NCBI RefSeq assembly: GCF_021129215.1
Contig: NZ_JAJOLP010000001.1
Span: forward strand, 806,001 to 870,000
DNA from: Agromyces sp. S2-1-8
GTDB lineage: Bacteria; Actinomycetota; Actinomycetes; Actinomycetales; Microbacteriaceae
Direction: 5' to 3'
DNA length: 64,000 nucleotides
Program-made: the position numbers and the translations under genes
Shown here: piece by piece, positions 44,230 to 53,175 of the stretch
Position numbering within the stretch: position 1 is the first letter of the stretch
Layout of the letters: each line of letters begins with the position of its first letter
Notes under the pieces: model-generated
Told to the model about the DNA's origin: nothing
Databases searched by the model: none
The model's input: only the letters and a program-made list of their open reading frames with translations

Positions 44230-44904
44230 CTACGGCAGCACGTCGCCGGACTCGGCGGCGAACTCCCACGTCACCGTGCCCGATTGGCCAGACTCGAGCC
44301 CGGTGCCCGCGGTCACCGCGAAGCAGAGGAACTTCGGCGCCCCGGCCGCCGTCAGGTCGAACGCCGGCGCGGCTGCCGGGTCGGTCACCGCCTGGTCGGC
44401 GACGAGCGCCGTTCCCGGCGGCGGGGTCGCCGCACTGCAGTCCTCGTTCCAGGCGTCGACGGCGTACAGCGAGTAGGTGAGGTTCGCCCCGATCGTGCCG
44501 CCGGTCGTCGAGGCGACGGTGACGGCGGCCTCGTAGTCCGACGTCGGGATCATCTGGACGGCGAACGGCGCGTACACCGTCGAGCCGGGGCTGAGCTCGT
44601 CGGCGTCGAGCGCGAACGTGAGCGTCTTGCCCGGAGCGGTCGCCGAGCTGCTGAATGCGGTGCCGTCCACGCTGCCCTCGATGCCGAACGCGCCGGCACC
44701 GAACGTGCCCGTCGCGAACTCCGAGTCGTTCCAGACCGCGAGCGTCACCGCAGCCCCGACGCCGAGGACGAGCCCTCCCGCCAGGATCGCGAGGACCTTG
44801 CGGCGGTGGTCGCCCGGCTGGGCCCCGGTCGATCCGTCCGCCGGTGGCCGGGCACCGCCCGTCGCCGTGCCCCCGCCGGTCGTCGCGCGTGTCGTCGATG
44901 CCAT
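44230..44904 (-). CDS. exported protein with SipW-type signal
   Basis: 224 residues. A Gly/Thr-rich cytosolic start is followed by signal helix VLAILAGGLVLGVGAAVTL and the SipW-type motif AVWNDSEFATGTFGAG. The mature beta domain ends TVTWEFAAESGDVLP. Paralogue of the following gene. First gene of the four-gene secretion operon, with GGGGGG 7 bp before the ATG. Possibly a surface fibre subunit (inference from TasA/camelysin relatives). Confidence 0.77.
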   Translation of the reverse strand: MASTTRATTGGGTATGGARPPADGSTGAQPGDHRRKVLAILAGGLVLGVGAAVTLAVWNDSEFATGTFGAGAFGIEGSVDGTAFSSSATAPGKTLTFALDADELSPGSTVYAPFAVQMIPTSDYEAAVTVASTTGGTIGANLTYSLYAVDAWNEDCSAATPPPGTALVADQAVTDPAAAPAFDLTAAGAPKFLCFAVTAGTGLESGQSGTVTWEFAAESGDVLP

Positions 44905-45024
44905 GAGTCGTCCCCCCAGACGCCCGGGCTCTCGTGGATGTCCCCCGATTCGGGTCCCCCAACCCGGTCTTCTGGAGCCTACCGGCGCGAGTGGGGACGC
45001 GGAAGGGGCGAGTAGGGTCGGCAC

Positions 45025-45609
45025 ATGCGCGACATGGTGCTCGTCGAGGCATCCACCCTGGTGCTCGTCGAGGGCGAGAGCGACCGGCTCGCCCTCGAGG
45101 CGCTCGCCGCGCGCCTCGACGCCGACCTGCCGGCGGCCGACGCCGCGGTCGTGCCGATGGGCGGCGTGACGAACCTGCGGCATCACCTGGCGGCGCTCGC
45201 GCGCGAGGCCGAACCGCGGCGGGTGCTGGGGCTCTTCGACGCGGGCGAGGTCGCCTACGTGCGACGCGCCGTCGACGACGCCCGGCTCGGCAGGCCGGGC
45301 GACCCGCTCGAGGCGACGGGGTTCTTCGCGTGCGAGCCCGACCTCGAGGGCGAGCTCATCCGCGCGCTCGGCGCCGCCCGCGTCGAGGAGCTCCTCGCCG
45401 AGCACGGCGAGCTCGCGCGGTTCCGCACGTTCCAGCACCAGCCCTTCCAGCGGGAGCGGCCCGTCGAAGCGCAGCTGCGCCGGTTCATGGGCACGCACGC
45501 CGGGCGCAAGGCGCGGTTCGCGCCGATCCTCGTCGCCGCCCTCGAGCCGCGCCGCATCCCGGCGGCGATGGCGGCGCTCATCGCCGAGGCCGTCGCGGGC
45601 GCCGGCTGA
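45025..45609 (+). CDS. stand-alone TOPRIM-domain protein (OLD-like)
   Basis: 194 residues. VLVEGESDRLALEALAARL at 13-31 supplies the TOPRIM glutamate (E16), and LGLFDAGE at 68-75 the Asp motif. The pattern matches the TOPRIM half of OLD-type nucleases without the ATPase half. Likely a Mg-dependent nuclease or nucleotidyl-transfer fold; the partner is unknown. Start ATG 45025; the weak upstream site (GGGGCGAG) leaves a start at 45034 possible. Confidence 0.65.
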   Translation: MRDMVLVEASTLVLVEGESDRLALEALAARLDADLPAADAAVVPMGGVTNLRHHLAALAREAEPRRVLGLFDAGEVAYVRRAVDDARLGRPGDPLEATGFFACEPDLEGELIRALGAARVEELLAEHGELARFRTFQHQPFQRERPVEAQLRRFMGTHAGRKARFAPILVAALEPRRIPAAMAALIAEAVAGAG

Positions 45610-45643
45610 ACGCGGCGCGCCCGTCAGCCGCGTCGACCGCCCG

Positions 45644-46435
45644 TCACCCGCGTGCCGCGCGGCGAGCCTTCACGTGCTTCTGGACGAGCTGCCAGGCGGC
45701 GAACGCGAGCAGCAGCGAGAACGCGACGTTCGACGCGAACGGCGTGATCGCCTGCGCGGTGAGCGTGCCGAGCGGCGAGACGATGCACGCGGCGATGCCG
45801 ATCGCCGCGGCCATGCGCAGGTCGACGTTGCCGCGCCGCAGGTTGCCGATCGTGCCCGAGATCGAGCCGGGCACCATCATCGCGAGCGAGGTGCCCTTCG
45901 CCACGAGGTCGCTCGCACCGAAGAAGAACATGAGGATCGGCACCAGGATGATGCCGCCGCCGACGCCCATGAGGCCCGACAGCACGCCGGTCAGCACGCC
46001 GACGACGACGAGCAGCGCCCCGGTGAGCACGTCGATCTCGATCGCGGCATCGCGCTGGGGCACGACGAGCCAGAGGCTCACGCCGACGATCACGAGGAAC
46101 GCGAGGAACGACCAGAACAGGATGTCGCGGGGGAGGCGCGCGAGCAGCCAGGTGCCGAGCTGGGCGCCGACGACCACGCCGACCGCGATCAGCGCGGCGG
46201 CGATCCAGTCGACATGGCCCGTGACGCCGTAGCTGATCGCGCCGACGATCGCCGTCGGCAGGATCGCCGTCGTCGAAGTGCCGGCGGCGAGGCGCTGATC
46301 GACGCCGAGCAGCATGAGCAGCGGCACGACGACCACCCCGCCGCCGACGCCGAAGAGCCCGGAGAGGTAGCCGGCGACGACGCCGATGCCGATGAGCGCG
46401 AGGAGCGGGCGGCGCGCGGTCTGCTCGACGGTCAT
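45644..46435 (-). CDS. TauE/SafE family membrane transporter
   Basis: 263 residues, about eight membrane helices with two repeated GxFGVGGG(V/I) motifs (GLFGVGGGVVVVPLL near 26 and GLMGVGGGIILVPIL in the second half), the hallmark of TauE/SafE permeases. Members export sulfite, sulfoacetate or other anions. Its ATG overlaps the gamma-glutamyltransferase stop by 4 bp, so it is the last gene of the FadR-GGT-TauE operon. Confidence 0.85.
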   Translation of the reverse strand: MTVEQTARRPLLALIGIGVVAGYLSGLFGVGGGVVVVPLLMLLGVDQRLAAGTSTTAILPTAIVGAISYGVTGHVDWIAAALIAVGVVVGAQLGTWLLARLPRDILFWSFLAFLVIVGVSLWLVVPQRDAAIEIDVLTGALLVVVGVLTGVLSGLMGVGGGIILVPILMFFFGASDLVAKGTSLAMMVPGSISGTIGNLRRGNVDLRMAAAIGIAACIVSPLGTLTAQAITPFASNVAFSLLLAFAAWQLVQKHVKARRAARG

Positions 46436-48000
46436 CGCGCCACCGCCTCGGGCTGGGCCTCGACGACGATCGCGGAGCCGTCGGACCGGGGGTCGCTCGC
46501 CGCGTCGAAGCCGCCGTCGGTCACCCGGATCAGGTTCGAGTGGCCGAGGCCCTCGTCGCGCGGCCGCACGACCTTGACCGCGAACTGCGGGGCGGCGTCG
46601 AGTGCCGCGCGGGCCGGCGCCGCGACATCCGACTCGGCCGTGACGGTGGTCGCGGTGTCGCCGTCGTCCTGCACGCCGACGACCCAGCGCGGCGCACTCG
46701 TCGCCTCGATCGCCGACGCGCCGGCGAGCGTGCGGAGCAGCAGGTGCGCGTGGATCTGGGGCTGCGCCTGGCCGCCCATCGTCGCCTGCACCTGGAGCAG
46801 CTCGCCGTCGCGCATCACGAGCACGGGCATGAGCGTGTGCGGCGGGCGCAGGCCCGGGGCGAAGGCCGCCGGGTGCGCCGGATCGAGCGAGAACGAGGTG
46901 CCGCGGTTCTGGAACAGGATGCCGGTCGAGGGGTCGAGCACGCACGCGCCGAACGCCCAGTAGACCGATTGCACGAGCGAGACCGCCCAGCCGTCGGACG
47001 AGACGGCCGTGAGCCCGACCGTGTCGCCGAGCGCTGGGCGGCCGTCGTGCGACTCGGCCGGCGCGTCGACCGTGATCAGCTGCACGCCGTCGAGCGGCGC
47101 GACATCGGGGTCGCACAGCCACGCCGCGCGCACGCGGTTCGCCGCGTGGAACAGGTCGGCCAGCTCGGCCGCGTCGGCGCCGAGGGGGTCGCGGAGGTCG
47201 CGCTCGGCGACGCCCGTCACGGCGCGGAGCAACGAGAACCCCTGCGTGTTCGGCGGGGCGGTGACCACCTCGACGCCGAGCGCCTCGAGGCGGAGCGGGT
47301 CTTCGACGATCGGGCGGTAGGCCGCGGCATCCTGCGCGGCGATGCGGCTGCCGAGGGCGGCGAGCCCCGCGATCCAGCGCGCGGCGACCTCGCCCTCGTA
47401 GAACTCGTCGGGACCGTGCTCCGCGAGGCGGTCGAGCGTGTCGGCGAGCGCCGGCTGCACGAGCGGCTCGCCCTCGTCGAGCGGGGCGTCGCCGGGCAGG
47501 AACACCTCGCGGCAGCCGGGGTCGGCCGCGAGCGCGTCGCGGTCGTCGCGGATGGCTCGGCTGACCGAGAGCGCGGTCGGCACGCCGGCGCGCGCGTGGT
47601 GCCGCGCGGGTTCGAGCCGCTCGGCCCAGCCGAGCCGGGCCCCGAGGTCGGCGAGCGCCTGCCAGCCGCGCACGCCGCCGGGCACGGTCACCGTGTCGAT
47701 GCCGCGCTTCGGCAGGGCGTCGCCGTGGCGCTCGCGGAGCGCGTCGAGCGTCTGCGCTGCCGGCGCCCGGCCCGTCGCGTTGACGAACCGGATCTCGCCG
47801 TCGGGGCTGCGGACGAGTGCGACGAGGTCGCCGCCGAGCGCGACGTTGTTCGGGTAGACGACGCAGAGCGCGGCCGCGGCGGCGATGGCCGCGTCGATCG
47901 CATTGCCGCCGGCGCGGAGCATGGCGGCCCCCGCCTCGGTGGCGAGGTGGTGCGACGTGGCGACGGCGCCGGAGATCGGGGGGTTCGGAGTGTCGGTCAT
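46432..48000 (-). CDS. gamma-glutamyltransferase family Ntn-hydrolase
   Basis: 522 residues. The small-subunit start appears at about 326 as GDTVGLTAVSSDGWAVSLVQ, with Thr327 the likely autoprocessing nucleophile; the usual TTH is altered to DTVGL. The GRAP and PGGV segments of the large subunit are present. No signal peptide, so probably cytosolic. Acts on gamma-glutamyl compounds or related amides. Overlaps FadR and TauE/SafE genes by 4 bp on each side. Confidence 0.82.
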   Translation of the reverse strand: MTDTPNPPISGAVATSHHLATEAGAAMLRAGGNAIDAAIAAAAALCVVYPNNVALGGDLVALVRSPDGEIRFVNATGRAPAAQTLDALRERHGDALPKRGIDTVTVPGGVRGWQALADLGARLGWAERLEPARHHARAGVPTALSVSRAIRDDRDALAADPGCREVFLPGDAPLDEGEPLVQPALADTLDRLAEHGPDEFYEGEVAARWIAGLAALGSRIAAQDAAAYRPIVEDPLRLEALGVEVVTAPPNTQGFSLLRAVTGVAERDLRDPLGADAAELADLFHAANRVRAAWLCDPDVAPLDGVQLITVDAPAESHDGRPALGDTVGLTAVSSDGWAVSLVQSVYWAFGACVLDPSTGILFQNRGTSFSLDPAHPAAFAPGLRPPHTLMPVLVMRDGELLQVQATMGGQAQPQIHAHLLLRTLAGASAIEATSAPRWVVGVQDDGDTATTVTAESDVAAPARAALDAAPQFAVKVVRPRDEGLGHSNLIRVTDGGFDAASDPRSDGSAIVVEAQPEAVAR

Positions 48001-48776
48001 GCGCGGATCGCCTCGTTGGTCGGAGTGGGCAGGGAGTCGGTGGCCGCGGGCATCGCCGCGGGCCCGACGTTGGTACGGATCGCGGCGAGCACCTCGTCGA
48101 CGTGGGCGCGGGCCTCGCGTTCGGCGGCGCCCGAGTCGTGCGCGGCGATCGCCTCGAAGATGCGCCGGTGGGCGGCGCTCGACGCGCTGCGACGCTCGGG
48201 CGACTGCAGGCCGCGGCGGCGGCTCGGCTTGATCTGCGTCGCGATGAGGTCGGTCAGCTGGGCGAGCAGCGGGTTGTGGGTGTACTGCGAGATCGCCTGG
48301 TGGAAGGCCCGGTCGAGCTTGGCGTAGCGCTCGAGGTCGGTCTCGGCCTCCATGCTCTCGACGAGGCGGCGCAGCTGCGCGACGTCGCGATCGGTCACTC
48401 GGATCGCGGCGAGTGCGGCGATGGGCGGCTCGATCGCCGCGCGCAGCTCCATGATGCGCGCCAGTTCGTGGCTGCCGTCGTCGGAGCGCTCGAGCATCGA
48501 GGTGAGTGCTGAGCCCATCGCTCCGCCGCGATCGCCGGGGGAGACGACGATGGTGCCGCGGCCGGGCCGCCGGTCGATGAGCCCGCGGCTCTCGAGCTCG
48601 TGCAGGGCCTCGCGGATCGAGACGCGCGAGACGCCGAGCAGTTCGCCGAGCTCGCGTTCGGGCGGAAGGCGGTCGCCGGGCTTCAGCTCGCCGTCGAGGA
48701 TCAGGCGCTCGAGATCGACCGACAGCCGGCCCGGCACCGAGAGCGCCTCGAGGCGGCGCAACGACGTCCACTCCAT
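47997..48776 (-). CDS. FadR-type GntR regulator (copy 1)
   Basis: 259 residues. N-terminal winged helix (RLPPERELGELLGVSRVSIREALHELESRGLI-type, about 35-70) and FCD ligand domain (about 105-235) with metal-binding-type residues around DRAFHQAI and AAHRRI. First gene of the FadR-GGT-TauE operon, divergent from the amino-acid transporter, with a perfect operator between. Closely similar to the FadR-type protein at 52404. Confidence 0.88.
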   Translation of the reverse strand: MEWTSLRRLEALSVPGRLSVDLERLILDGELKPGDRLPPERELGELLGVSRVSIREALHELESRGLIDRRPGRGTIVVSPGDRGGAMGSALTSMLERSDDGSHELARIMELRAAIEPPIAALAAIRVTDRDVAQLRRLVESMEAETDLERYAKLDRAFHQAISQYTHNPLLAQLTDLIATQIKPSRRRGLQSPERRSASSAAHRRIFEAIAAHDSGAAEREARAHVDEVLAAIRTNVGPAAMPAATDSLPTPTNEAIRA

Positions 48777-48836
48777 GTTCGATCCTCTCGCGGAATGCCC
48801 CGTTCGCGAGCCGTCGGCGGAGGGCATATCGACAGC

Positions 48837-48863
48837 TTGACAGTTGGTCCTACCAACTGTCAA
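48837..48863. promoter_or_regulatory. FadR-type operator with 12-bp perfect arms
   Basis: TTGACAGTTGGT-CCT-ACCAACTGTCAA. The core TTGGT-N3-ACCAA is the standard FadR-subfamily operator. It lies 61 bp upstream of the FadR start and 43 bp upstream of the binding-protein start, so it can control both directions. Confidence 0.8.
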
Positions 48864-48905
48864 ACTGGGCCACCACAACGCTGTGCCCTCGACCAAGGAG
48901 CCCCC

Positions 48906-49760
48906 ATGACCGGCCGTTTCCCCCTCCGTCGCATCGCCGGCGCCGTCGCCGCACTCGCCGTCGCCGCATCGCTCGCCGCCTGTTCGAGCTCGGGTTCCGG
49001 GGGGTCCGCCGCCTCCGGCGACGACGCCCTCGGGCTCGTGAAGCCGGGCGCGCTCACCGTCTGCACGGGAGACTCGCCGCCCAACATCTTCTACGACGAG
49101 AACAACGAGCTCACGGGCGTCGAGATCGACATGGCGAACGCCTTCGCCGACAACCTCGGCCTGAAGACCGAGCTCGCCGAGTACGCGTTCGCGGGGCTCA
49201 TCCCCGCGCTGCAGGCGAACCAGTGCGACGTCATCATGGGCTCGCTCTACATCAAGCCCGAGCGAGAGGAGATCGCGAACTTCGTGCCCTACCTCTACTC
49301 GGGCACCGGCGTCGGCGTCTCGAAGGAGAACCCCAAGGGCGTCACCGGCGTCGACGACAGCCTGTGCGGGCTCAAGGTCGTCGCGATCACCGGTGCCACC
49401 GGCGGCAACGGCGCCGAGGAGCTGTCGGCGAAGTGCGAGGCCGACGGCGAGAAGGCCCTCAACCTCACCCTCGTCGACGAGGGCACCGCCGCCGTGCAGC
49501 AGGTCATCACGGGGCAGCAGGACGCGTTCATCGACACCTCCGAGATCATGGACTTCTACAACCGCGAGTCCGACGGCGCGCTCGTGATGGCTGGCGAGCC
49601 GGTCGGCAAGATCAAGATCGGCGCCGCGACGCTGAAGGACAACACCGCGCTCAACGAGGCGCTCGACGGTGCGATGCAGCAGATCATCGACGACGGCGAC
49701 TACGCCGCGCTGCTCGAGAAGTGGGGCGTGCAGAGCGCCGACATCACCGCCGGCGAGTAG
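48906..49760 (+). CDS. ABC transporter substrate-binding lipoprotein (polar amino acid type)
   Basis: 284 residues. Lipobox LAAC (Cys26). The mature domain is of the family 3 amino-acid type: LTVCTGDSPPNIFYDENNELTGVEIDMANAF-like opening, and QANQCDVIMGSLYIKPER. Ligand probably a charged or polar amino acid or derivative. Divergent from the FadR operon; first gene of a binding protein-permease-ATPase set. Confidence 0.86.
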   Translation: MTGRFPLRRIAGAVAALAVAASLAACSSSGSGGSAASGDDALGLVKPGALTVCTGDSPPNIFYDENNELTGVEIDMANAFADNLGLKTELAEYAFAGLIPALQANQCDVIMGSLYIKPEREEIANFVPYLYSGTGVGVSKENPKGVTGVDDSLCGLKVVAITGATGGNGAEELSAKCEADGEKALNLTLVDEGTAAVQQVITGQQDAFIDTSEIMDFYNRESDGALVMAGEPVGKIKIGAATLKDNTALNEALDGAMQQIIDDGDYAALLEKWGVQSADITAGE

Positions 49761-49804
49761 TCCGCTCGGGCACCCCGCGACACGAGTCACCTCGGAGGAG
49801 ACCC

Positions 49805-50626
49805 ATGACATTCGACTGGACCTATTTCTGGCAGAGCCTGCTGACGCCCAGCGAGCAGTTCCTGAACGGGCTCGCGCTCACGATCATCATCTCGGTGGTC
49901 TCGATGGTGCTCGCGCTCGTGCTCGGACTCGTCATCGCGCTCATGGGGCGGAGCCGGTTCCTGCCGCTGCGCATCATCGCGAGCCTGTACGTCTGGGTGA
50001 TCCGCGGCACGCCGCTGCTCGTGCAGCTGGTGATCATCTACACGGGGTTCGCGGCCGTCGGGCTGTTCCGCTTCGAGGACGCCGACCTCGCGGGGGTGCT
50101 CATCAAGGGCGCCGTCCAGGCCTCGATCGTGGGGCTCATGCTCCACGAGAGCGCCTACATCTCGGAGATCGTCCGCTCGGGCCTCGAGTCGGTCGAGCGC
50201 GGCCAGAACGAAGCGGCGCTCTCACTCGGTCATACCCCGCTCGGGGCGATGAGGTACATCGTCGTCCCGCAGGCGATCCGCATCATGGTGCCGCCGCTCG
50301 GCAACTCGTTCAACGGCCTCATGAAGACCACCTCGGTGCTCTCGATCATCGGCGTCGCCGAGATGTTCCAGGTCGGCAGCACGATGGCGTCGTCGACGTT
50401 CAAGGTCTTCGAGATCTACCTCGTGATCGCCATCTACTACCTGGTGCTCACGACGGTGTGGACCGTCGCCCAGACCGCGATCGAGAACAGCCTCAACGCA
50501 CGCGCCGGGCTGCCGAGGGCCGAGTCGGCGTGGAAGCGGCTCTTCGGTCTCCGGAGCCGCAAGGCGTCGCCCGCGCAGGCGACGGCCGAGACATCCCGCG
50601 TGCTGCAGACCGATGACGCCTACTGA
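49805..50626 (+). CDS. ABC transporter permease (polar amino acid type)
   Basis: 273 residues with about five membrane helices. Features of the HisM/GlnP family include [12 protein letters not shown] and the EAA loop [21 protein letters not shown] basic C-terminal extension follows helix 5. GGAGGAG precedes the ATG. Confidence 0.88.
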   Translation: MTFDWTYFWQSLLTPSEQFLNGLALTIIISVVSMVLALVLGLVIALMGRSRFLPLRIIASLYVWVIRGTPLLVQLVIIYTGFAAVGLFRFEDADLAGVLIKGAVQASIVGLMLHESAYISEIVRSGLESVERGQNEAALSLGHTPLGAMRYIVVPQAIRIMVPPLGNSFNGLMKTTSVLSIIGVAEMFQVGSTMASSTFKVFEIYLVIAIYYLVLTTVWTVAQTAIENSLNARAGLPRAESAWKRLFGLRSRKASPAQATAETSRVLQTDDAY

Positions 50627-50636
50627 GGAGCGGACG

Positions 50637-51437
50637 ATGAACGACTACACCGTGGCCACCCCGATCGAGACCCGGGGGCCGATCGTTCGCGCCGTCGGGG
50701 TGCGCAAGTCCTTCGGCGACCGCGAGATCCTGAGCGGCATCGACGTCGAGGTCGAGCGCGGAGAGGTCGTCGTGCTCGTCGGCGCCTCGGGCGCCGGCAA
50801 GACCACCTTCCTGCGCACGCTGAACCGCCTCGAGCCGATCGACGGCGGCGAGATCGACGTCAACGGCGAGCAGATCGGGCAGCACGCGAACGGCAAGGGC
50901 AGGCTCGTCGAGCGGTCGGCGCGGGACCTCGCCCGGCAGCGGGCGGACATCGGCTTCGTGTTCCAGCACTTCAACCTGTTCCCCCACATGACGGTGCTCG
51001 AGAACATCTGGCACTCGCCCGTACGGGTGAAGGGCGAGAAGAAGTCCGAGGCCGTCGGCTACGCACGCGAGTTGCTCGCCCGGGTCGGCCTGGCCGACAA
51101 GGCCGACGCGCGACCCAGGTCGCTCTCGGGCGGACAGCAGCAGCGCGTGGCGATCGCCCGTGCGCTCGCGATGCGGCCGGCGCTCATGCTGTTCGACGAA
51201 CCGACGAGTGCGCTCGATCCCGAGATGGTGGGCGAGGTCCTCGCGGTCATGCGCGACCTCGCCAAGGCCGGCATGACCATGATCATCGTCAGCCACGAGA
51301 TGGGCTTCACCCGCGAGGTCGCCGACCGGGTGATCGTGATGGACGGGGGCCGCATCATCGAGTCGGGCCCGCCGGCGCAGGTCTTCACCGCGCCCCAGCA
51401 CGAGCGGACGCGGCAGTTCCTCTCGAAGGTGCTCTGA
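50637..51437 (+). CDS. ABC transporter ATP-binding protein (polar amino acid type)
   Basis: 266 residues. Walker [12 protein letters not shown]-loop [11 protein letters not shown], signature LSGGQQQR, Walker [17 protein letters not shown], and H-loop [13 protein letters not shown], all typical of GlnQ/HisP. ATG 50637 with GAGGAG is preferred over an in-frame start at 50613, which overlaps the permease end. Ends 16 bp before the hydrolase gene. Confidence 0.9.
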   Translation: MNDYTVATPIETRGPIVRAVGVRKSFGDREILSGIDVEVERGEVVVLVGASGAGKTTFLRTLNRLEPIDGGEIDVNGEQIGQHANGKGRLVERSARDLARQRADIGFVFQHFNLFPHMTVLENIWHSPVRVKGEKKSEAVGYARELLARVGLADKADARPRSLSGGQQQRVAIARALAMRPALMLFDEPTSALDPEMVGEVLAVMRDLAKAGMTMIIVSHEMGFTREVADRVIVMDGGRIIESGPPAQVFTAPQHERTRQFLSKVL

Positions 51438-51453
51438 CGGGAGGGATGGCTCG

Positions 51454-52407
51454 ATGACCGTCAACGATCGGCGACGCGCGCCCGGCACCCTCTTCGGCGT
51501 ACCGCACGCCGCCTCGGCGGAGGGAGCCCGGGCCGCCGTGCTCGGGATCCCGTTCGACATGGGATCGCATCCGTCGCGCATCGGAGGGCGGGGAGGCCCG
51601 GCTCACGTCCGGTCATCCTCGCTCCTCGTGGCCGAGACCGCGGAGGACCTCGGGATCAACCCCGTCGATCACCTGGGGCTCGTCGACCTCGGCGACGTCG
51701 AGGTCACCCCCGGTCAGGTCGACGACGCCTTCCGGCGGATCGCCGCCGAGGTCGGCGCGCTGCTCGACTCGGGGGTGATCCCGATCACGATCGGAGGCGA
51801 CGGCGCGGTGACCCTTCCGCAGCTCCGGGAGGCCCATAGGAGGCACCCCGACCTGGTCGTCGTGCACTTCGACGCGCACACCGACGCGTACGACCTGTTC
51901 GAGCCGTTCGAGTTCAACAACGCGAACTCGTTCGTGCACGCGGCACGCGAGGGCATCGTCGACGTCGCCCGCTCGTTCCACGTCGGCATCCGCGACACGG
52001 AGCTCGCCGGGCGGCCGGGGGTCGTCGGCTACGCCGAAGCGCTCGGCTATCGCGTGCGATCCATGCGCGCCGTGCGCGAGCGGGGCGTCGCGGACGTGCT
52101 CGCGGAGATCAGCGAGGCCATCGGCTCGCGGCCGGTCTACCTCTGCTGGGACATGGACGTCTTCGACCCGTCGGTGGCGCCCGGCGTCGTCACGCCGGCG
52201 TGGGGCGGGCTCAGCACCGCGGAGGGGCTCGAGCTGCTGCGCGGCGTCGCCTCGCTCGAGGTCGTCGTCTTCGACGTCAACACCGTCTCGCCGCCCCACG
52301 ACATCGTCGGGCAGACCGGAAGCCTCGCGGCGCACGTGATCCTGGAGTTCCTGGCCGCGGTCGTCGAGCGCGGCGTCCTCGACCGCCAGGCGCTCCTCGA
52401 CCGCTAG
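51454..52407 (+). CDS. ureohydrolase (arginase/agmatinase fold) lacking one metal-ligand histidine
   Basis: 317 residues. The binuclear Mn motifs DAHTD (140-144) and DMDVFDP (233-239) are intact, but the first motif reads GGDG (114-117) where arginases and agmatinases have GGDH. The enzyme may be mononuclear, use another metal, or have changed substrate (guanidino or formimino compounds). Same operon as the amino-acid transporter, so it probably acts on the imported compound. Stop codon overlaps the convergent FadR gene. Confidence 0.82.
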   Translation: MTVNDRRRAPGTLFGVPHAASAEGARAAVLGIPFDMGSHPSRIGGRGGPAHVRSSSLLVAETAEDLGINPVDHLGLVDLGDVEVTPGQVDDAFRRIAAEVGALLDSGVIPITIGGDGAVTLPQLREAHRRHPDLVVVHFDAHTDAYDLFEPFEFNNANSFVHAAREGIVDVARSFHVGIRDTELAGRPGVVGYAEALGYRVRSMRAVRERGVADVLAEISEAIGSRPVYLCWDMDVFDPSVAPGVVTPAWGGLSTAEGLELLRGVASLEVVVFDVNTVSPPHDIVGQTGSLAAHVILEFLAAVVERGVLDRQALLDR

Positions 52408-53138
52408 GCGCCCGCCGACCGCGCCTTCGCGGACGCCGCGGCGATCTCGATCTGCTGCTGCACCTCGACGAGGTGCGCCGCGGCCTCGCGCGCGGCGGCC
52501 TCGGGGTCGCCGCCCGCGATCGCCGAGAGGATGCGCCGGTGCGCGGCGGTCGACGTCTCGCGCCGCTCGTCGGTCTGCAGCACCGTCGAGCGGCTGGGTG
52601 CGATGAGGTTCGCGATCTGCTCGTTGAGCATCGCGAGCAGCGGGTTGTGCGTGTACTGCGCGATCGCCTGGTGGAACGCGCGATCGAGTTCGGCGTAGTG
52701 CCCGTGCGACTCGGGGGCGGCCATCGCCTCGACGAGCTGCTCGAGCTGGGCGAGATCGCGCTCGGTCGCCCGCCGTGCGGCGAGCGCGGCGATCGGGGGC
52801 TCGATGATCGAACGCAGTTCGAGGATGTGCGGGATCTCGGAGTGCGTCGAACCGAGGACATCGGCGAGTGCCGCGCTCGACGCGTCGCGCGCGTCGGACG
52901 GTGAGAGCACGACGGTGCCGCGACCCGGCTTGCGGTCGATCAGCCCGCGGCGCTCGAGTTCGTGCAGCGCCTGCCGCAACGACACCCGCGACACCCCGAG
53001 CCGCTGGGTGAGCTCGAGTTCGGGCGGCAGCTTCTCGCCCGGCTGCAGGGTGCCGTCGAGGATCAGCCGCTCGAGCCTGATCGACAGTCGATCGGGCACC
53101 GAGAGCGAACGGTCGCGCCCGACTTCAGACCAGTCCAT
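52404..53138 (-). CDS. FadR-type GntR regulator (copy 2)
   Basis: 244 residues, close paralogue of the FadR protein at 47997: both open with M(E/D)W, share LSVP-RLS-LERLILDG and YTHNPLLA. Winged helix at about 35-75, FCD domain at about 100-225. GGAGGG precedes the ATG. Follows a TauE/SafE-like gene by 37 bp on the same strand. No copy of the TTGGT-N3-ACCAA operator was seen next to it. Confidence 0.87.
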   Translation of the reverse strand: MDWSEVGRDRSLSVPDRLSIRLERLILDGTLQPGEKLPPELELTQRLGVSRVSLRQALHELERRGLIDRKPGRGTVVLSPSDARDASSAALADVLGSTHSEIPHILELRSIIEPPIAALAARRATERDLAQLEQLVEAMAAPESHGHYAELDRAFHQAIAQYTHNPLLAMLNEQIANLIAPSRSTVLQTDERRETSTAAHRRILSAIAGGDPEAAAREAAAHLVEVQQQIEIAAASAKARSAGA

Positions 53139-53175
53139 GAACCCTCCTCAGTCGATTGAAGCAGGGTGCACGGCA

